From the NCBI GenBank assembly GCA_004134985.1, contig REGQ01000003.1, forward strand, positions 19,796 to 83,795: a stretch of DNA of 64,000 nt, given 5' to 3'. The notes beneath the pieces were generated by a model. It had not been told where the DNA came from, did not search any database, and saw only the letters and a program-made list of their open reading frames with translations. Shown in pieces: positions 1-8,527 of the stretch. The position numbers and the translations under genes were made by a program. Position 1 is the stretch's first letter, and each line of letters opens with the position of its first letter. Source of the DNA: Paenibacillaceae bacterium (GTDB taxonomy: Bacteria; Bacillota; Bacilli; Paenibacillales; Paenibacillaceae).

Positions 1-209
1 GCGGTTGCTTTGTGTTCGGATTGCTTCGCCTGCAATTGCTCTGTGTCCAGATTGCTTCGCCTGCAGTTGCTGCGTTCGGATTGCGCTATATGCGATAGTC
101 TGTGTTTGAATTGCTCTGCCTGCGGTTGCTTTGTGTTCGGATTGCTTCGCCTGCAATTGCTCTGTGTCCAGATTGCTTCGCCTGCAGTTGCTGCGTTCGC
201 ATTGCGCTA
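1..209. repeat. 121-bp tandem repeat, about 1.7 copies
   Basis: Bases 1-88 recur almost exactly at 122-209, giving a period of 121 bp. Inside each copy are shorter, roughly 30-bp units built on TTGCTTCGCCTGCA. No convincing protein is encoded; reading frames through it give Cys/Leu-rich translations typical of repeats. The left end of the array lies outside the window. Confidence 0.8.
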
Positions 210-369
210 CCTCCCGCTTTTTGTCAGTCGATGCGGATGATTGGTAATCTATTCGCGTCCAACAGACCCAAATCCTCTTACAAGAAGCGTCTGCCTCAAA
301 TAATTGTACGCCTCCGTACTGCTCTGCTAACATCGCAATTGAAAAGAAACGCCGCGAGCAGCCACACGA

Positions 370-441
370 TATGATGAGGAGCTTGGTATGATGAAGGAGT
401 TTAGTATGGTGAGAGAGCTTGGTATGGTGAGGGAACAATTG
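370..441. repeat. 17-18 bp tandem repeat, four copies
   Basis: Four consecutive degenerate units begin at 370, 387, 405 and 423, each starting TATGRTGA and continuing with a G/A-rich stretch (for example TATGGTGAGAGAGCTTGG). No ribosome binding site or reading frame goes with them. They sit between the 121-bp repeat and the TGCAGGATT array in a gene-free stretch. Confidence 0.7.
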
Positions 442-481
442 TTGAGGAAAGCAAAATTCAGCCGAAACTCCTATACTTTTT

Positions 482-703
482 TGCAGTATTAACATCCCGT
501 TTTCCCCAGCCAGATAAAATACTGCGATTATGCAGGATTTTTCTAAATTTATTGTATTAATTGTAAAAAATAATGCGATTATGCAGCATTTCACCCCTTC
601 ACAAGAGGATTAAGGTTGATCTAAGCTTCAAATCATGACTTTATGCAGGATTTACACTCTCGGAGGCGAATTCAAGCCAAAATTCATGCATTTTTGCAGG
701 ATT
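482..703. repeat. Dispersed TGCAG[GCT]ATT repeat array
   Basis: The word TGCAGNATT occurs at 482, 531, 582, 644 and 695, with spacings of 49, 51, 62 and 51 bp. Several copies are preceded by GCGATTA or TTTAT. The same motif family, in inverse orientation and with similar spacing, recurs near 45.8-46.0 kb, and a single copy lies near 41.25 kb. This looks like a family of intergenic repeats rather than a gene. Confidence 0.65.
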
Positions 704-715
704 AGGCCTGACTAT

Positions 716-1118
716 ACGTCGTACTCAAGCACTTTGCCTGGGTGACACGCAGCGAGGTGCCGGGAATGGTCTGTCTCGTCAGCCACCGAAGTGAAATCGT
801 CACGGAAGCGATTGGCAGCATGGAGACTATGGGACTGCGCCCGATGGGGGCGTGATGCAATCTTTCACATCGCCTCGCTGACCAAGCCGATTTCCGCAGC
901 CGCGGCCATGATTCTGGTGGAGGAAGAAAAGCTCGCACTGGATAGTCCTGTCGAAGAATGGCTGCCTGAATTAGCCGAGGGCAAGGTACTGAGACTGCCC
1001 GATAGCTCACTTAATGACAGACTGCGGCGGCGTGATGACACAACACCTGCTGGACCCGCCTGACCCGCCACCGCTCTTCCATGAATTTTGGCCCGGCACC
1101 TATAAAGCCATTCAGTAA
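716..1118 (+). pseudogene. Decayed class C beta-lactamase-like serine hydrolase
   Basis: Three pieces of one serine beta-lactamase-family protein can be read. The N-terminal piece (about 718-850) gives VPGMVCLVSHRSEIVTEAIG. After a shift of frame near 848-853 the next piece gives FHIASLTKPI with the catalytic SxxK motif (SLTK), then LALDSPVEEWLPEL and LRLPDSSLNDRL. The sequence then jumps to a C-terminal piece GVMTQHLLDPP...FHEFWPGTYKAIQ ending at TAA (1116-1118). Intact family members have some 250 residues between LPDS and the C-terminus, so there is at least one frameshift plus a large internal deletion. The Tyr-x-Asn and Lys-Thr-Gly regions are gone, so the product cannot be active. Confidence 0.75.
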
Positions 1119-1179
1119 AGCAATCCTGTCAGATTAGTAAGTTGCAGCCCAAATGAGACGCATCCTCCCCTTTCCTTGA

Positions 1180-1395
1180 TTGGGTTGGTTTGGTTCGCTT
1201 GGGTTGGATTCCATTGAATTGGTTTGAACTCGCTTGGGTTGAGTTGAGTTGAGTTGGGTTGGTTTGTTTGTTGGGTTGGGTTGGGTTGGTTGGTTTGTTT
1301 GTTGGGTTGGGTTGGTTGGTTTGTTTGTTGGGTTGTTGGTTGGGTTGGGTTGGTTTGGTTCGCTTGGGTTGGATTCCATTGAATTGGTTTGAATT
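1180..1395. repeat. G/T-rich TTGGG low-complexity array between direct repeats
   Basis: A stretch made of TTGGG, TTGGT and TTTG words fills about 1228-1345. It lies between two nearly identical blocks of about 48 bp (starting near 1181 and 1345), both containing GGTTCGCTTGGGTTGGATTC. Open frames here translate to Pro/Asn/Thr-rich junk and are not genes. Confidence 0.75.
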
Positions 1396-1423
1396 CGATA
1401 GGGTTGTTGGGTCATATTCCGAT

Positions 1424-1536
1424 GTATACCCTATCTCAGCTAAAATGTACACGAGGGGAAATACCGGTGATTGCAGGAACAGCGCTCATCAGCACCGACT
1501 AACCTCACATTGGCTGTAATCTGAGATAGGGTGTAC
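1424..1536. mobile_element. 113-bp inverted-repeat element, copy 1
   Basis: The left end is GTATACCCTATCTCAG (1424-1439) and the right end CTGAGATAGGGTGTAC (1521-1536), inverted repeats with one mismatch in 16. The interior has no reading frame of note. The same ends flank another element at 21475-21603, while the interiors differ, which fits a MITE-like non-autonomous element. No clear target-site duplication was identified. No transposase gene is present in the window. Confidence 0.6.
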
Positions 1537-1615
1537 AAGCAAAATGGACATGCGCCTCCTCCAGCGCGAGGCGGGAGAGACGTCCCCGAGCAACGCCGAG
1601 AGCAAAACAACGGAC

Positions 1616-1678
1616 CAGACCCTCATAACAAAGGATCAGACCCTCATAACAAAGGACCAGACCCTCATAACAAAGGAC
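1616..1678. repeat. 21-bp tandem repeat, three copies
   Basis: CAGACCCTCATAACAAAGGA plus T or C is repeated at 1616, 1637 and 1658, with a degenerate fourth copy merging into the hairpin at 1675-1705. Confidence 0.8.
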
Positions 1679-1705
1679 CAGCTCCTCATTACGAAGAGCT
1701 GGTCC
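1675..1705 (-). terminator. Hairpin terminator of the sugar/MFS operon
   Basis: Perfect 10-bp arms GGACCAGCTC (1675-1684) and GAGCTGGTCC (1696-1705). Read on the minus strand the stem is followed by TTTGTTATG. It lies 27 bp past the stop codon of the MFS gene, the last gene of the operon starting at 8527. Confidence 0.6.
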
Positions 1706-1731
1706 TTGTTATTGTGCGGCGTGCGAACACG

Positions 1732-2979
1732 TCAGGAGGAAGCAGATGTTGTCGCTGAACCGGCTTCTCTGGCTTCGGCCTCGATCCGGCTTGTTTTGTC
1801 CGTGTTTCTCAGCCATAGCCACATCACCAGAAACCCTACTACTCCGGCGATGGATATTAGAGCGCCAATTTCGTACATCATGCGCGGTCCAAGCGATTCG
1901 AACATCCAGCCGCCGAATAGTCCGGCGATAATACCGGAGATGCCACCCCAGGTGAGCGCGTAAATCGCCTGTCCTGTAGCCCGGTACTGCTCCGGTATAA
2001 GGTGAGCGGATAAGCTGGTCCCTACATAATAGTAGCCGCCGAAAGTGATGCAATGCAAAATTTGAATAAAGACGATTTGCACCGGTCCGGTAACGATCGA
2101 CATCAGCATCCAGCGCAGCGTGAACAGCACACTGATGACGACAAGGCATGCGAACATCACTTTGGTTGATTTCTTCAAGTAGCGGTCAAACAGTAGAAAT
2201 ACCGGAATCTCGAAGATCGCTGATAGAAATACCGACCAGCCGATCAATTCTTTGGAGCCACCCAAGTTCGTAATATAGAGGGAGACAAACGTCTGATTGA
2301 TCGAGTTCGGCACCGATATGAGCACGCCGAGCACGACAAAGATAAAGAAAACTTTACTGGTGAACATCACCTTCCAGTAACTTTGCCGCTCTCCCTTCGG
2401 ACTAACGGTCTTGACACTCCCTCTCGGCAAGCCGATCGTAAAGAGCAAGGTAACCGCCATCAGAATACCATACAGTACCCACAGATTTAGGATGCCCGTT
2501 CTGCTGATAACCGGCCCTGCAGCAACTGCAATAATCGCCCAGCCAAGCGACCCCCACAACCGAAACGCCCCGAACTTGTATTTCGTCCCTTCAATCGCAT
2601 TCAGAATCAAACTGTTGCTCTGCGAGAAAGTCGGACTGTTAAAGAAGAAGAAGACCATCATCATTAGAAAGATAATTGCATATTCCCTGATCTGGAAGAC
2701 CACTACTGTCATGATTAAATTCCCTATTAATAGAAAAACGAGAATTTTCTTCACATTCTGCAGTCGATCACTCCAATATCCCCAGAAAGGATTCGCAAAG
2801 ATCGAGATAAATGGCCCGCCGGCCATGATCATCCCAATTTCAATTTTGCTCAGTCCGATTTCCTGAAAATAGAGCGGGAAGAAGGACGTCAGGATAGCTA
2901 TTGTACCGTACAGAAAAAAGTTGAACCGCTTCAGGACTGCTAATGGTTTGCCGCTTGCTTCGGCTGCAGGAGTTGTCAT
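1732..2979 (-). CDS. MFS transporter
   Basis: An integral membrane protein of about 415 residues with roughly twelve hydrophobic segments, resembling the MFS_1-like/nucleoside-symporter-like branch. The N-terminal half carries FGYWSDR-type loop residues (GYWSDRLQ near residue 70), the usual MFS loop 2-3 motif. The ATG at 2979 is preferred: a GGAGGGGG run sits about 10 bases upstream, while a TTG at 2988 in the same frame is closer than usual. The gene is 49 bases downstream of the dehydrogenase gene and is probably the last of the operon reading from 8527. A role in taking up or exporting a sugar or sugar derivative handled by the neighbouring enzymes is inference; the substrate is unknown. 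Confidence 0.8.
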   Translation of the reverse strand: MTTPAAEASGKPLAVLKRFNFFLYGTIAILTSFFPLYFQEIGLSKIEIGMIMAGGPFISIFANPFWGYWSDRLQNVKKILVFLLIGNLIMTVVVFQIREYAIIFLMMMVFFFFNSPTFSQSNSLILNAIEGTKYKFGAFRLWGSLGWAIIAVAAGPVISRTGILNLWVLYGILMAVTLLFTIGLPRGSVKTVSPKGERQSYWKVMFTSKVFFIFVVLGVLISVPNSINQTFVSLYITNLGGSKELIGWSVFLSAIFEIPVFLLFDRYLKKSTKVMFACLVVISVLFTLRWMLMSIVTGPVQIVFIQILHCITFGGYYYVGTSLSAHLIPEQYRATGQAIYALTWGGISGIIAGLFGGWMFESLGPRMMYEIGALISIAGVVGFLVMWLWLRNTDKTSRIEAEAREAGSATTSASS

Positions 2980-3027
2980 GTGAAGCAAACCCCCTCCTCG
3001 TTATATTGCTTCTCCGCAGGCAATTGC

Positions 3028-4158
3028 CTAGATCGGAATGGCGGTCGACTGGGAGTGAGCGACGATTTCATCAAAACTCACTTCAGTGCCCAAGCGATCG
3101 GACAGATAGATTCCTTCACTGATAAGCATGGTTTGCAAAGCAATCTCTGCAGTCGGCAGCAGCTTCACTCTGTCTTGCAGCGCAGCAATCCAATGATGCT
3201 GGGAAGATTGATAGGCATCGTAGTTTTCCTTCAGATGACCCCACCGGCCGTCCATTTCATCGAGGTTAACCGTGCAGTTCAGATCCATATCACACACCGT
3301 TGTATGGTAACTGAATGGCGCAAGCACCGCTTGGTCGGAGTAGGCAGGCATCCGGATTCCGCCTTTGGTGCCGACAACGCTGCATCCTTCGATGCTGCCC
3401 AGATGAATGCTCCACGCTTCGCATACATCCAACGTTGCGCCGCCTTCGAATTTGACAAAGCCAAGCCCCAGCTCTTCCACATCGAAGGTCGCCTGCTCGG
3501 CGCGCCGGCTGTCTACTTCCATCTCCCGGTAACCTTTGCCGGAAATCCGCTGCACTTTAGGCACATCCAGCAAATAGACCATCTGGGCAATATGGTATAC
3601 CCCCATATCAATCAGGGCGCCGCCTGCCGCAATCTGTTTGTTCAGAAATGCCGGAGTACCGTAACCGTCGATGAACGGACGCCCTCTCCGACGATGCCCG
3701 GTTGCTCTGGCATGGTACAGCTTGCCGAGCATCCCTTCGTCGATGAGCGCTTTCGCCGCCTTCGTTTCTTTGCGATACAATGTGCCCAATTGGATGTGAA
3801 GTTTCCGGCCGGTTTCCTTGGCGGCATCCAACATTACCTTGCCGTCATGATAGGTACCGGCAATCGGTTTTTCACAATAGACATCCTTGCCTGCCCGCAG
3901 TGCGGCAAGCGTGACTGGCGCATGCAAATTGTTATGGAGGCAGACATCTACAGCCTCGATATCATCCCGGGACAGCAGCTCAGTATAATCGGAGTATACG
4001 TCGGGAATGTTGTATTGCTCTGCAACCAACCGCGCCTCCTGCTGATTGATATCACAGATCGCGACAACCTCCGCGTCCGGAATTTGTGCATAGTTCCTCA
4101 TGTGCGCTTTACCGATCAATCCTGCGCCAATTACGCCAATTCTCACTTTTCTACCCAT
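3028..4158 (-). CDS. Gfo/Idh/MocA family NAD(P)-dependent oxidoreductase
   Basis: A 376-residue protein with an N-terminal Rossmann fold (GVIGAGLIGKAH, residues about 8-19) and the family EKP motif (YCEKPIAGT near residue 97), followed by the alpha/beta C-terminal domain with GGALIDMGVYHI. Family members oxidise or reduce sugars, inositols and sugar acids with bound NAD(P). The length is typical. A GGAAGGGG ribosome site lies about 10 bases upstream of the ATG. It is 21 bases downstream of a xylose-isomerase-like gene, a pairing common in catabolism of inositol or unusual sugars. The actual substrate cannot be told from the sequence. Confidence 0.9.
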   Translation of the reverse strand: MGRKVRIGVIGAGLIGKAHMRNYAQIPDAEVVAICDINQQEARLVAEQYNIPDVYSDYTELLSRDDIEAVDVCLHNNLHAPVTLAALRAGKDVYCEKPIAGTYHDGKVMLDAAKETGRKLHIQLGTLYRKETKAAKALIDEGMLGKLYHARATGHRRRGRPFIDGYGTPAFLNKQIAAGGALIDMGVYHIAQMVYLLDVPKVQRISGKGYREMEVDSRRAEQATFDVEELGLGFVKFEGGATLDVCEAWSIHLGSIEGCSVVGTKGGIRMPAYSDQAVLAPFSYHTTVCDMDLNCTVNLDEMDGRWGHLKENYDAYQSSQHHWIAALQDRVKLLPTAEIALQTMLISEGIYLSDRLGTEVSFDEIVAHSQSTAIPI

Positions 4159-4179
4159 ATTTATTTTACCCCTTCCAAA

Positions 4180-4989
4180 TTAAGAATTTTTGTTTTTCGC
4201 ATCATACAAGGTACGTTTGACGGAAGCAATCGCCCATTCCATCTCGGCGTACTGATTTTCAGGCGCATTGTACTCAATGCCCCAATAGCCGTTATAACCG
4301 GCATCCTGCAGCGTTTTTACAAGCTCCAACCCTTGAGGCGTCCCCGCCGTACGTCCGTCAAAATGAGTATGATAGGCCCATGGCGCAAGCAGCCGGTCGC
4401 CCTCATCTTCCCCTTCAGACCAGCGTCCCATATGAATTAGCAGTCCGAAATTCGGTTGATCTACCGCTTCCGCCACCTTTTTCAGGAAATACGGATTTTT
4501 CGATGCTCCCATATGGTTTTCAGGGCCAACAATAAGCCCGAGATCAGCCGCTTTCCTGGCGTAGTCTTGAAACTGCGTGACAATGTATTCAAATTGCTCC
4601 TCACTGTCGGTTGACGAGTTCTTGTCTCCCGTATCGACACGAAGCGACTGCGCGCCCAATGTCTTGGCCACTTGCAAATAAGCGAGCGCATTGCTGTACA
4701 GCATTTTGCGTTTCTCCGGATCTTCATCCCAGAAGTGCGCGCCGTCGATCGCAATATTAATGACTTTCATCTCTTTCTCGTCCAGCGCCTCCCGCAATTT
4801 GCGGATATAATCCTCTTCCGGCAGCCGGAAAATATCTTCACGGCATCCTGCAAACGTACCGTTCCACAGGTCCACTTCCTTCAAGTTATATCGATATTTG
4901 GACGTTTCCAAATATCCGAAAGTATCCATCTTTCCTGTGTTCATTGTATTGAAAAACGAGAACCCGCCGATGCATATTTTCATAGCCAT
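4180..4989 (-). CDS. Sugar phosphate isomerase/epimerase (xylose isomerase-like TIM barrel)
   Basis: A 269-residue protein of the AP endonuclease 2/xylose-isomerase-like TIM-barrel family. Visible landmarks are INIAIDGAHF and LRVDTGD in the N-terminal half, GPENHMG (residue about 156, a probable metal-binding Glu) and GYWGIEYNAPEN near the C-terminus with another metal-ligand Glu. Such enzymes isomerise or epimerise keto-sugars, hydroxypyruvate-like compounds or inosose. A GGAGGG site lies 10 bases upstream. It follows the lipoprotein gene by about 145 bases and precedes the Gfo/Idh gene by 21, so it acts on what the ABC system imports (inference). Confidence 0.85.
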   Translation of the reverse strand: MAMKICIGGFSFFNTMNTGKMDTFGYLETSKYRYNLKEVDLWNGTFAGCREDIFRLPEEDYIRKLREALDEKEMKVINIAIDGAHFWDEDPEKRKMLYSNALAYLQVAKTLGAQSLRVDTGDKNSSTDSEEQFEYIVTQFQDYARKAADLGLIVGPENHMGASKNPYFLKKVAEAVDQPNFGLLIHMGRWSEGEDEGDRLLAPWAYHTHFDGRTAGTPQGLELVKTLQDAGYNGYWGIEYNAPENQYAEMEWAIASVKRTLYDAKNKNS

Positions 4990-5134
4990 ACTTGGTATCC
5001 CTCCATAAATTACGATTTATATTCCTGTCCTTCATCTGCTGTATACCGCCACGCCCTACAACCGGAGAACACCTCCCTTCACCAATTCGCCGTGACGTTT
5101 GAGTCGCTGCGCCTGGTTCGTCTTTGCAGCATCT

Positions 5135-6658
5135 TTATTTATTTGCCGCCGCCCATTCATCCAACTGTTTCTGCTTCTCTGCGACAACACGATCAATGCC
5201 GGCCGATTTTAATGCAGCAATGAATTTAGGCAGCGTTTCATCCAGGTTCGCGGTTCCGGATTCAAGACCAACCGCATACTGCTTCACAACATTGCTAAGC
5301 GCCGCAATTTCGGTTTTGACCGGGTCAGGATTGTACGAGAATCCCAATGCTGCGGACTTCTTCGAATTTTTATTAAACTCCTCCATCTGTTCCCAAAGGG
5401 TCGGTTCATCTGTTTCCCATGGATGGGATAGCAGTTGATTGCCAAACATCCAGCCTTGGCGCAAGTTGTATCCGCTACTTGCGGCATCAACGCCTTCAGG
5501 GAAACCAACCGTATTGTCAGGTCTCACCTCGTAGTGCTTGCCTTCAACACCCCAGTTCAACAGATTGACGATCTGCTCATCCGAATACATCAAGTTAAGC
5601 ACCATCATCGCCCGCTCCGGGTTCTTTGAGTTGGACGCGATCGCAAACATCGCATTCGTAATCGACATCGTATCGGTTTTCGGCTCGAAAAATTTCACCT
5701 CGGTCAATGGAACCCCAATTCGCTGTGAGGTTTGGGTAATTGCGCCCGGCTTGCCTTTGTTCATCGTTGCAAAACCTACATTAGCCTGAATGTAATCCCG
5801 CCCCGTTTGTGTCGTCGTCGCGATATCCTTTGGTATATATCCGGCTTCATACCATTCACGAATGGTTTTCAACAGTTGGATATATTCCGGCGTTTCATAC
5901 AAGTTAACGACTTTCAGTTCATCCAGACTGGAGAGCACGCCAAGCGAGTCACCCAGCGTATCAACTGTCGATACAATGATGCTGTATGCAATTGACGAAC
6001 CGGATTTGCCTAGTAAATTGAGAGTTGGCTCATTTTCCTTGATGGTTTTGAAAATCGGTCCAAGCTCCTCAAACGTCTTGATGTTGCTCACATCCAAGTT
6101 GTACTTCTCTAGCAAATCTGTACGCATCATGACCGTAGGATATGCCCCAAAATCGCGAATGCTGGGCAAGCCATACGTTTGACCATTGATTTTGGCTGCT
6201 GCAAGCACATCCGGCTCGAAGGCGTCAATTACGCCTTGCCCATACTTCGTTAACAGCTCATCAAGCGGCTGCAATTGCCGTTGGGTAACCTGGGTAATAA
6301 ACTCATTCTCACCTGTAAAGATTAAATCAACCTTTTCATTCCCGGCCAGCATAAGCGTGCGCTGCTGCTGCCATGCCGCAGGCTCGATTCGATTCAATTT
6401 GACGGTGGCATTAATCTTTTCTTTCGTGATTTTGCTAATCTCATCTTCTACCAGCTTCAAGTCCTTCTGATTCGTGCCATAGAACAAAATCGAAACCTCA
6501 TATGGCGGCAATTTGTCTTCGCCATCCGTGCCCGGGTTGCCGCTTTCAGGTTTGCTGTCAGCAGGTTTCGTACCTCCCGATCCGGCGCTGCAGCCTGTCG
6601 CGATCATTCCCAAGATTAAAATCAAAGCCAACCAAATTCGATACCGCCCCTTGTTCAT
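5135..6658 (-). CDS. Extracellular sugar-binding lipoprotein of a CUT1 ABC transporter
   Basis: A 507-residue family-1 substrate-binding protein of the LplA-like group. The signal peptide (residues about 8-22) ends in a lipobox, MIATGC, so Cys is lipid-anchored outside the membrane. The long C-terminal part (SYNPDPVKTEIAAL) resembles the C-terminal region typical of LplA-type proteins paired with LplB/YtcP permeases. A GGGAGG site precedes the ATG by about 9 bases. The two permease genes lie directly upstream in the same operon; there is no ATPase gene. It would deliver an oligosaccharide to the permeases at 6696-8527. Confidence 0.9.
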   Translation of the reverse strand: MNKGRYRIWLALILILGMIATGCSAGSGGTKPADSKPESGNPGTDGEDKLPPYEVSILFYGTNQKDLKLVEDEISKITKEKINATVKLNRIEPAAWQQQRTLMLAGNEKVDLIFTGENEFITQVTQRQLQPLDELLTKYGQGVIDAFEPDVLAAAKINGQTYGLPSIRDFGAYPTVMMRTDLLEKYNLDVSNIKTFEELGPIFKTIKENEPTLNLLGKSGSSIAYSIIVSTVDTLGDSLGVLSSLDELKVVNLYETPEYIQLLKTIREWYEAGYIPKDIATTTQTGRDYIQANVGFATMNKGKPGAITQTSQRIGVPLTEVKFFEPKTDTMSITNAMFAIASNSKNPERAMMVLNLMYSDEQIVNLLNWGVEGKHYEVRPDNTVGFPEGVDAASSGYNLRQGWMFGNQLLSHPWETDEPTLWEQMEEFNKNSKKSAALGFSYNPDPVKTEIAALSNVVKQYAVGLESGTANLDETLPKFIAALKSAGIDRVVAEKQKQLDEWAAANK

Positions 6659-6695
6659 TGCAATATCCTCCCTTAGTGATTTCTTTGATTCATCA

Positions 6696-7580
6696 TTATC
6701 CTTTTACCGCACCAATGGTAAGCCCCTTGACAAAATACTTTTGAAAAAAGGGATAAGCTGCAAGGATCGGAAACACACCGATTACTGCAATCGCCAGTCG
6801 TACACCTTGCGTCGGTACGGTCCCCGCATTCTCCATCTCAGTGGAGTACTGCACATTATCAATCAAATATTGCGCGTTCAGCAAAATGGTGTTTAGCAAA
6901 ATTTGAATGCTGTAGTATGAACTGTCTGTAATGTAAATCAGTCCATTAAACCAATCGTTCCAATAATTAATGATCTGGAACAGGCCCACTGTCGCAAGTA
7001 CAGGAAGAGATAATGGCAACACAACTTGACAGAAAATTCTGAATTCTCCAGCTCCGTCGATATAAGCCGATTCAATGATTGCCGAAGGGATCGATACGTG
7101 AAAAAACGTCCTCAGCAAAATGACATAAAAGGCGTTCACCAGCAAGCCGGGCACAATGAGAGCAAGCAGCGAGTTTTTCACATCAAAGAAGTTGGTATAG
7201 AGCAAGTAGGTAGGGACCAGTCCCCCGTTGAACAGCATCGTGAAGAAAATAAAGAAAGAAAGCGAGTTGCGCATCGGCATGATTTTACGCGAGAGCGGGT
7301 AAGCCAACAACGCCATAATCAGCAGGCTGGCAAACGTTCCGATAAGCGTCACAATGATAGAAATCGAATAGGCATTGATAATCATCAATGGATCACTGAA
7401 TAAAAACTTGTAGCTTTCCAGACTGAACACCTTGGGAATAAAAGCATATCCCTCCTGAATAATCGCCATTTCATCAGTCAAGGAGGCCGAGATAAGAAGC
7501 ACAAAAGGGATGAGACATAGACTGCAAACGACAACGAAGATAAAGTGAATGATCCCTTGCTCCAATTTGTTTGGTTTCAT
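6696..7580 (-). CDS. CUT1 sugar ABC transporter permease, YtcP/LplC-like
   Basis: A 294-residue membrane protein with six predicted segments. The EAA loop contacting the ATPase reads ESAYIDGAGEFRIF (residues about 168-181), and the C-terminus ends FFQKYFVKGLTIGAVKG, the typical end of these permeases. An AAAGGAG site precedes the ATG. It follows the LplB-like permease by 14 bases and forms a heterodimer with it. Confidence 0.92.
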   Translation of the reverse strand: MKPNKLEQGIIHFIFVVVCSLCLIPFVLLISASLTDEMAIIQEGYAFIPKVFSLESYKFLFSDPLMIINAYSISIIVTLIGTFASLLIMALLAYPLSRKIMPMRNSLSFFIFFTMLFNGGLVPTYLLYTNFFDVKNSLLALIVPGLLVNAFYVILLRTFFHVSIPSAIIESAYIDGAGEFRIFCQVVLPLSLPVLATVGLFQIINYWNDWFNGLIYITDSSYYSIQILLNTILLNAQYLIDNVQYSTEMENAGTVPTQGVRLAIAVIGVFPILAAYPFFQKYFVKGLTIGAVKG

Positions 7581-7594
7581 TGACCTGCACTCCT

Positions 7595-8527
7595 TTAAAA
7601 CAATGCGTTGTCTGGATTGATTTTTTTGACCACGTAATTGGACAGGATGATGAGGACGAATCCTACGGCCGACTGGTACAACCCTGCTGCTGAGGACATT
7701 CCGAAATCACCGTTTTTGAGCAAAGCGCGATATACATACGTATCTAACACATTCGTTGTTGGCTGCAGCGCCCCCGAATCCAACGGCACCTGATAAAACA
7801 AGCCAAAGTCCGCATAAAAAATACGGCCGATCTGCAGCAGCGTCATAATAATAATGATGGGCGTAATGGAAGGAATCGTAATGTTGATAATCTGCTGCAA
7901 TTTGTTCGCGCCATCGATTGTTGCAGCTTCATAGTATTCGTGATCAATCCCCACAACTGCTGCGAAATAAATAATGCACAAATACCCGACGCTGTTCCAT
8001 ACTTTGACGAGTGTCAGAATGAACGGCCAATACTTCGGCTCGTTGTACCACATAATCTCCGGTATGCCCAGCAAAGGCAGAATGCTTTTGTTCATAAACC
8101 CGCTTTCCATACTGAGCAGCGAGAATACCAGATAACCGACAATTACCGAGGAAATCAAATACGGAAGCAGCACAACGCTTTGGTACACTCTGGAGAACAC
8201 CCGATTTTTCAGTTCATTCAACAAAATAGCCAGGCCAACCGCGAGGACCAAATTCAAAATAATAAATACGACATTATACAGAATGGTGTTGCGAGTGATA
8301 ATGTAGGCATCGTCTGTTTTGAAGAGATATTCGAAATTTTTAAACCCCACCCAATCACTTCCAAAAATGCCTTTTGCGAAGTTCATTTCCTTAAACGCAA
8401 TAACCACGCCAAACATCGGTAGATAATTGTTGATCAGCAGGTAAATTACGCCAGGCAGTATCATAATACACAGCATTTTATACTTTCTGATCTGTTGAAA
8501 GCCACCCTGGTTAAACCATGATGTCAT
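7595..8527 (-). CDS. CUT1 sugar ABC transporter permease, LplB-like; first gene of operon
   Basis: A 310-residue membrane protein with six segments; the EAA loop reads EAATIDGANKLQQI (near residue 215). The start at 8527 is chosen because AGGAGGAGCGCT stands immediately upstream; an earlier in-frame start at 8617 would place the charged, non-homologous leader in front of the usual N-terminus. It is the first gene of the operon, 190 bases downstream of a consensus promoter (8717-8745), with a cre box and a ROK-type operator in the untranslated leader. Confidence 0.92.
   Translation of the reverse strand: MTSWFNQGGFQQIRKYKMLCIMILPGVIYLLINNYLPMFGVVIAFKEMNFAKGIFGSDWVGFKNFEYLFKTDDAYIITRNTILYNVVFIILNLVLAVGLAILLNELKNRVFSRVYQSVVLLPYLISSVIVGYLVFSLLSMESGFMNKSILPLLGIPEIMWYNEPKYWPFILTLVKVWNSVGYLCIIYFAAVVGIDHEYYEAATIDGANKLQQIINITIPSITPIIIIMTLLQIGRIFYADFGLFYQVPLDSGALQPTTNVLDTYVYRALLKNGDFGMSSAAGLYQSAVGFVLIILSNYVVKKINPDNALF

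Noticed and set aside
10-374. Two Cys/Leu-rich open frames at the left end
   Set aside because: They follow the 121-bp DNA repeat and their residue pattern is that of repeat translation.
1129-1519. Open frames on both strands rich in Pro/Asn/Thr or Gly/Leu/Val
   Set aside because: They are translations of the TTGGG low-complexity array and have no ribosome sites or recognisable domains.
1616-1700. CRISPR array
   Set aside because: The 21-bp units are directly adjacent without spacers.
2980-4440. 486-codon plus-strand frame opposite the dehydrogenase and isomerase genes
   Set aside because: It lies antisense to genes with clear motifs and encodes no recognisable domain; a shadow of coding bias on the other strand.
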